A stretch of DNA of 55,393 nucleotides, taken from positions 1 to 55,393 of the forward strand of contig JACRBM010000026.1 of assembly GCA_016219275.1 (NCBI GenBank), written 5' to 3'. Under the pieces are notes generated by a model, which did not search any database, was not told where the DNA came from, and saw nothing but the letters and a program-made list of their open reading frames with translations. Below are positions 51,558-55,393 of this stretch, in pieces. Made by a program: the position numbers and the translations under genes. Positions within the stretch are counted from its first letter, which is position 1; each line of letters begins with the position of its first letter. The DNA comes from Chloroflexota bacterium (GTDB taxonomy: Bacteria > Chloroflexota > Anaerolineae > UBA4142).

Positions 51558-51693
51558 CTACTCAGCCATCGTTCCTTTATCCGCGAATTACGCGAATCTT
51601 CGCTAATTTTTTCTTCTTATTCGCGCAATTCGCGTTATTCGCGGATAAATTTGTTTTTTCATCGGCGTAAATGTGGGTTGGCTGAGTAGTTAC
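51554..51693. repeat. nested palindromic spacer
   Basis: The outer arms GTAACTACTCAGCCA and its exact complement (15 bp) enclose an inner hairpin of TTATCCGCGAATTACGCGAA against TTCGCG...TTCGCGGATAA. The outer left arm contains the upstream stop codon. The inner units resemble the arms flanking the GxxExxY gene. Confidence 0.8.
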
Positions 51694-51717
51694 AGTACGG
51701 ATTGAAAATCGCAGATC

Positions 51718-53085
51718 ATGCATCATAAATTGAAAATGCGAATTAGAGAAGCGTTGCGTCTCCAAACCAAAGAGGTCGTCGCGTTCGTGGGCGGCGGCGG
51801 TAAGACCACGGCGATGTTTCGTCTCGCCGACGAACTTGTCGCGCAGGGCAAGCGCGTCGTCACGACGACGACGACGCGCATCTTTGCCGCGCAGAGGCGT
51901 CTCGCGCCGCAGGCGCTCACGTACGACGCCGCGTTCGAATTTGGCGCGCGCGTACTCGACGCGCTGGACGCCAAATCGTCCGTGTTGGTGATCGGCGCGG
52001 AAACTGAGGACGGCAAGGCGCTCGGCGTGCCGCCCGCGTTCGTGGACGAACTCATCGCGCTCGACTCGGTGGACGCGGTGCTCGTCGAAGCGGACGGCGC
52101 GCGGACGCGTTCGTTCAAAGCGCCCGCCGACCACGAACCGGTCATCCCAGGTTCGACGACGCTCCTGGTTCCGGTGATGGGCGTGCGCGTGCTTGGCGCG
52201 CCGCTCGACGACAAGCACGTGCATCGCGCGGAACTCGTCGCGCGGCTGGCTGGCGCGCATCTCGGCGAAACGATCACGCCGAACATTGCTGCGCGCGTGC
52301 TTGCGCACGCGGAAGGCGGATTGAAAAATAAACCGCGTGACGCGCGCGCGATCATCTTTGTCAACCAAGTTGAGAGTGCCGCGGAACTCGACGCGGCGCG
52401 CGCGTTGGCGGGCTTGTTGCTGGGTTATGGCGCGATCAACGCCGTCGCGCTCGGCGCGGCGCAAATGCCGGAGCCGATTCGCGAAACGCATCGCCGCGTC
52501 GCGGTCGTCGTGCTTGCCGCGGGTGGGAGCACGCGCATGGAAGGACGCGTCAAGCAACTCCTCCCCTTGCGCGGCAAACCGTTGATTCGCAACGCGGTGG
52601 ATCTCGCGGCGAAATCGCCGGCGCAACAAATCATCGTCGTCCTCGGCGCGCACGCCGAAGAAATTCGTCTGGCGATTCACGACGCGCCCGCGCAAGTAAT
52701 CGTCAATTCCAACTGGGCAAGCGGGCACGCATCGAGCATTCGCGCCGGCTTGCTCGCGGTGTCCCCGTATGTGGACGCGGTGTTATTTGTCAACGCGGAT
52801 CAACCGTTGCTGACGCCGCGCGTGTTGGAGCAGATCATCCAGCGACGCCACGAAACGGACGCCCACATCGTCGTGCCGTTTTACGCGGGCAAGCGCGGCA
52901 GTCCGGTCTTGTTCGACCGGACACACATGGACGCGTTGTTGCAATTGACCGGCGAGCAGGGTGGACGCGAAGTGCTGAATTTATATCGCGATGAAATCGC
53001 GCGCGTGGATTTCGACGACGCGCGACTTGGCTTTGACGTGGACACGCCGGCAGATTTCGCGCAACTCGAAACGGAATCGAAATAA
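51718..53085 (+). CDS. YqeC-MocA fusion: molybdenum-hydroxylase accessory protein and molybdopterin nucleotidyltransferase
   Basis: 455 residues. Residues 1-245 match YqeC of selenium/molybdenum hydroxylase maturation, with a P-loop-like VGGGGKTTAMFRLADEL. Residues 259-455 are a MocA-type nucleotidyltransferase (VVLAAGGSTRMEGRVKQLLP, NSNWASGHASSIRAGL, FVNADQPLLTP) that would attach CMP or AMP to molybdopterin. The two are usually separate genes. No Mo-hydroxylase structural gene is in the window. Start uncertain: ATG at 51718 or 51736, no clear binding site. Confidence 0.85.
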   Translation: MHHKLKMRIREALRLQTKEVVAFVGGGGKTTAMFRLADELVAQGKRVVTTTTTRIFAAQRRLAPQALTYDAAFEFGARVLDALDAKSSVLVIGAETEDGKALGVPPAFVDELIALDSVDAVLVEADGARTRSFKAPADHEPVIPGSTTLLVPVMGVRVLGAPLDDKHVHRAELVARLAGAHLGETITPNIAARVLAHAEGGLKNKPRDARAIIFVNQVESAAELDAARALAGLLLGYGAINAVALGAAQMPEPIRETHRRVAVVVLAAGGSTRMEGRVKQLLPLRGKPLIRNAVDLAAKSPAQQIIVVLGAHAEEIRLAIHDAPAQVIVNSNWASGHASSIRAGLLAVSPYVDAVLFVNADQPLLTPRVLEQIIQRRHETDAHIVVPFYAGKRGSPVLFDRTHMDALLQLTGEQGGREVLNLYRDEIARVDFDDARLGFDVDTPADFAQLETESK

Positions 53086-53087
53086 GT

Positions 53088-53116
53088 TTGACAGCACTTT
53101 GTTGGCGTGGTATATT
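53088..53116 (+). promoter_or_regulatory. near-consensus promoter of the AlkZ-related gene
   Basis: TTGACA, 17-bp spacer, TATATT. It overlaps the stop codon region of the YqeC-MocA gene. Confidence 0.8.
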
Positions 53117-53174
53117 CATTCCGCACGACCTCTGCAATTGAGAGGCAACCCCGGCATACGCGCGGTTTTCATCC

Positions 53175-53199
53175 CCAGCCAATCCGCGCTGGTTTTTTT
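53175..53199 (+). terminator. terminator-like hairpin just before the AlkZ-related start codon
   Basis: CCAGC and GCTGG form a short stem with an eight-base loop, followed by seven T residues; the GTG start is three bases further. A weaker AACCCCG/CGCGGTT stem lies just upstream (53147-53168). Confidence 0.5.
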
Positions 53200-53202
53200 A
53201 TT

Positions 53203-54021
53203 GTGACCAAGACAATCACGCTCGAACAAATCGAACGCCGACGCGATCTGCTTTATCGGCGCACCCCCACGCGGCGCGTTCGCACGATGGAACACGCGGC
53301 GCAATTCATTGATGCCGTCGGCTTTGCGTGGCTGTTCGCTTCGACGCAGACGATTGAATTGCCGTCGCTCTTTGAAGCGGTGAAGGGTCGCCGCGACGCG
53401 CACATCGAAGACTGGGACGCGGATTCGGAGCGCGTGTGGGTGTGGAAAAATGATTTGCCGGCGACGCGCCGCGCGTTTTACGGTAAGGTGTTGGGAAACG
53501 GCAAGCCGGCGTTCGTGTCGCTCGCCATGTTGCCGGCGCTCATGGCGGTGAACGCGCCGGACGATTTGACGCGCGCGTATGCGCGTGGCGATTTCAGTCG
53601 CGATGCCAAACGCGTCGCCGATGCGCTCACCGCGCTCGGTCCGACGCCGACGATGGCGTTGGCGGAAGCGTCGGGTGTGCGGCGCGCCGATTTTCACCGC
53701 GCGTTGGACGAACTGCAAAAACGCTTGGTCGTTTCGCCGGTCGGCGCGCTGAACGAACGCGGCGCGTGGACCTCGCAGATTTTCGAAATCACCGCGCGCT
53801 GGTTCGCGCGTCAAGCCGCGCACGCGCAGAAACTCGACGTGGAGCAAGCGCGGCGAATGATCGCGCGGCGATACATCGCCACCGTGTACGCGACGTCCGC
53901 GCCGATGCTGGGTCGCGTGTTCGGTTGGTCGCGCGAGGCGGCGCGCGAAACGCTGGGCGAATTGTGCGCGCGTGGAATTGCCCTGCAGAACGCGGAATGG
54001 ATTATTTCTAAAATCAGGTAG
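53203..54021 (+). CDS. AlkZ/YcaQ-related winged-helix protein (tentative)
   Basis: 272 residues from the GTG at 53203. Sequence features are winged-helix-like: DALTALGPTPTMALAEASGVRRADFHRAL and a later YATSAPMLGRVFGWSREAARETLGEL. The overall arrangement recalls proteins related to the DNA cross-link glycosylase AlkZ (YcaQ), but the catalytic QxQ/QxD motif was not located. No membrane segment. The start codon follows a terminator-like hairpin with no ribosome binding site. The next gene starts 10 bp after its stop. Confidence 0.5.
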   Translation: MTKTITLEQIERRRDLLYRRTPTRRVRTMEHAAQFIDAVGFAWLFASTQTIELPSLFEAVKGRRDAHIEDWDADSERVWVWKNDLPATRRAFYGKVLGNGKPAFVSLAMLPALMAVNAPDDLTRAYARGDFSRDAKRVADALTALGPTPTMALAEASGVRRADFHRALDELQKRLVVSPVGALNERGAWTSQIFEITARWFARQAAHAQKLDVEQARRMIARRYIATVYATSAPMLGRVFGWSREAARETLGELCARGIALQNAEWIISKIR

Positions 54022-54031
54022 GAAATGGATT

Positions 54032-55393
54032 ATGCCGATCATGTTGCCCGACTCAGTTCGTGTCTTGATGCCGACCGGTTTCGTCGAGGAAATGAAAATC
54101 GAAACATACCTTGCCGGCGCGGTTGCCGCGGAAATTGGCGCGACCGCGCCGCTCGAAGCGTTGAAAGCGCAAGCAGTCGCGTCGCGCACGTATGTCGTTT
54201 CGACGCAACGGCACCAGGAGCATGGCGCGGATGTTTGTACGACCTCGCACTGCCAAAAATGGAAACGCATTGATCCCGTGACCGCGCCCGAAGTATTTCG
54301 CGCGGTGAGCGAAACCTGGGGCATGGTGCTCACCCATCACGATAAACTGATCAACGCGTTTTTCTTTGAACATTGCGATGGACATACGCGGAATTCGGAA
54401 GAGATGTTGATGCCGGCGCTGCCGTACTTGCGCGGGGTAGATTGTGCGTGCGGTTTTCTCGCGATGCGTGGACACGGCGTCGGGATGTGCAAGCGCGGCG
54501 CGATTGTGATGGCGCGACGCGGCGCGGCTTTCGACCGCATCCTGCAACACTATTATCAGGGGGTGACGATCGTTCAAACAGCGCGCGCGGAAAGCGAAGA
54601 ATCCGCGTCTACTCCCGATATGCTTGCGGTAGTGCCAGCGGGAGCGCGTTCTCGGATGCGCCGGAAAAAAGAAGAGTCGCGCGTCGAACCCAAGCCAGTC
54701 ACGCCAAGCCACGCGCCGGCGAGCGCGCCGGAAATGCGCAAGCCCGCGCATGCCACGCCACTGCTTCCTGAGACACGCTCTGCCGCGCGACCTACTCCTG
54801 CGGTAGCGCCCGAAAGATCCGAGCCAGTCGCGCCGCTACGCGTGCGTCGCCGCGCCCCGGAATCACTTCCGCCCGAGTCCATGCTCCCAGCAGAACCGCC
54901 CCCGGAAAGAATCACGCGTAAATCATCCGATTCGAGTGTGACGCGCAAAAATGTTGCGCCGCCGAGCGAACCTGGCGCGCTGAAATCATCCGACTCGGGT
55001 GTCACGCGTAAGAAAATCGCGCCGCCGAGTGAATCTGCCGCGCCGAAATCATCCGACTCGGGTGTCACGCGCAAAAAAATTACACCGAGTCAAGTCACCG
55101 CGCCGAAACCATCCGACTCAAGTGTCACGCGCAAGAAAATTGAACCGCCGAGTGAAACGGTCGCGCAGAAACTAGCAGACTCGGTGGCGCGACGCAAATC
55201 GCCGATTACCCCAGCGCCAAAACCAGCCGACTCGTCAGACACGCGTGCGCCGATTCAACCACCGGTCGCACCCATCGCGAGCGAACCGGTCGCGCCTCTC
55301 GAGCCGACCCAGGAACCACGCGTGCCGTTGATTTTGCCGACGCCGCCGGTCGCGCCCATCGCGAGCGAACCGGTCGCGCCTATCGAGCCGACC
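54032..55393 (+). CDS. SpoIID/LytB-domain protein with repetitive tail, incomplete at the right edge
   Basis: 454 codons are visible with no stop. Residues 26-54 (YLAGAVAAEIGA, LEALKAQAVASRTY) and GHGVGMCKRGA at 147-157 mark a SpoIID domain, a peptidoglycan-processing fold. No signal peptide is seen. From about residue 185 the chain is low-complexity Pro/Ala/Ser/Arg. Residues from about 297 form 21-residue repeats with the core K-S-S-D-S-G-V-T-R-K-K, then Pro/Ala-rich repeats. AGGAA lies before the ATG at 54032. Confidence 0.85.
   Translation, partial: MPIMLPDSVRVLMPTGFVEEMKIETYLAGAVAAEIGATAPLEALKAQAVASRTYVVSTQRHQEHGADVCTTSHCQKWKRIDPVTAPEVFRAVSETWGMVLTHHDKLINAFFFEHCDGHTRNSEEMLMPALPYLRGVDCACGFLAMRGHGVGMCKRGAIVMARRGAAFDRILQHYYQGVTIVQTARAESEESASTPDMLAVVPAGARSRMRRKKEESRVEPKPVTPSHAPASAPEMRKPAHATPLLPETRSAARPTPAVAPERSEPVAPLRVRRRAPESLPPESMLPAEPPPERITRKSSDSSVTRKNVAPPSEPGALKSSDSGVTRKKIAPPSESAAPKSSDSGVTRKKITPSQVTAPKPSDSSVTRKKIEPPSETVAQKLADSVARRKSPITPAPKPADSSDTRAPIQPPVAPIASEPVAPLEPTQEPRVPLILPTPPVAPIASEPVAPIEPT
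54920..55222 (+). repeat. tandem 60-63-bp coding repeats
   Basis: Units start at 54920, 54983, 55046, 55106, 55169 and 55220. The first four are highly alike, the last two diverged. They encode the basic Ser/Lys repeats of the SpoIID-domain protein tail. Confidence 0.8.

Noticed and set aside
7259-51693. CRISPR array among the short tandem repeats
   Set aside because: Units are 7-12 bases, adjacent without unique spacers, and mirrored by complementary units; no cas genes.

Overview
The window looks like one contiguous piece of a Chloroflexota (Anaerolineae-like) chromosome, probably from an uncultured lineage. The call rests on GC-rich sequence full of GCG/CGC runs, lipoproteins with Ala/Pro/Thr-rich linkers, the mix of metabolic and transport genes, and the many palindromic spacers. 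It is an inference. No rRNA, tRNA, CRISPR array or transposase gene was seen.

Left edge (1-3,900): a short array of minus-strand single-gene cassettes (alpha/beta hydrolase, DUF4386 membrane protein, unknown membrane-anchored protein). They are separated by long repeats whose boxes (RYYYAAC ... GTTRRRY) and bulged inverted repeats match integron attC sites. No integrase is present, so this resembles a cluster of attC sites lacking an integrase (CALIN). A near-consensus promoter points into it from its upstream edge. Further left is a duplicated 96-bp palindromic element.

3,944-16,915: a minus-strand branched-chain amino-acid cluster: ilvB-ilvN-ilvC, a ModF-like double ABC ATPase, leuA, a small protein, leuC, leuD, cimA and leuB. 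With citramalate synthase, isoleucine can be made from pyruvate without threonine deaminase, since LeuCD and LeuB serve both the leucine and citramalate branches. ilvD and ilvE are not in the window. 16,998-25,460: PucR-type regulator, radA, clpC, ribosomal protein S1 and a DUF1893 protein. 25,685-30,691: RpiB-like protein, a DOT1-like methyltransferase coupled to a macro-domain protein, then a secreted trypsin-like protease and a PrsW-like protein.

31,272-33,881: ffh-rpsP-khpA-rimM. 34,105-40,793: peptide ABC transporter (binding protein and two permeases) followed by M20 and M28 peptidases. 40,852-43,838: GxxExxY protein, DinB, RarD, phosphoesterase, membrane protein. 43,899-48,923: creatininase-family amidase, Fur/Zur-like regulator and a Zn/Mn ABC transporter with an extra DMT gene inside it. 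49,068-55,393: large membrane protein, a YqeC-MocA fusion, an AlkZ-related protein, and a SpoIID-domain protein running off the right edge.

Four cross-cutting patterns stand out: intergenic spacers built from short tandem repeats facing their own reverse complement; palindromes inside coding frames (leuB and the ModF-like ATPase); three decayed toxin-antitoxin loci; and two genes whose short leaders carry a terminator-like hairpin between promoter and start codon.
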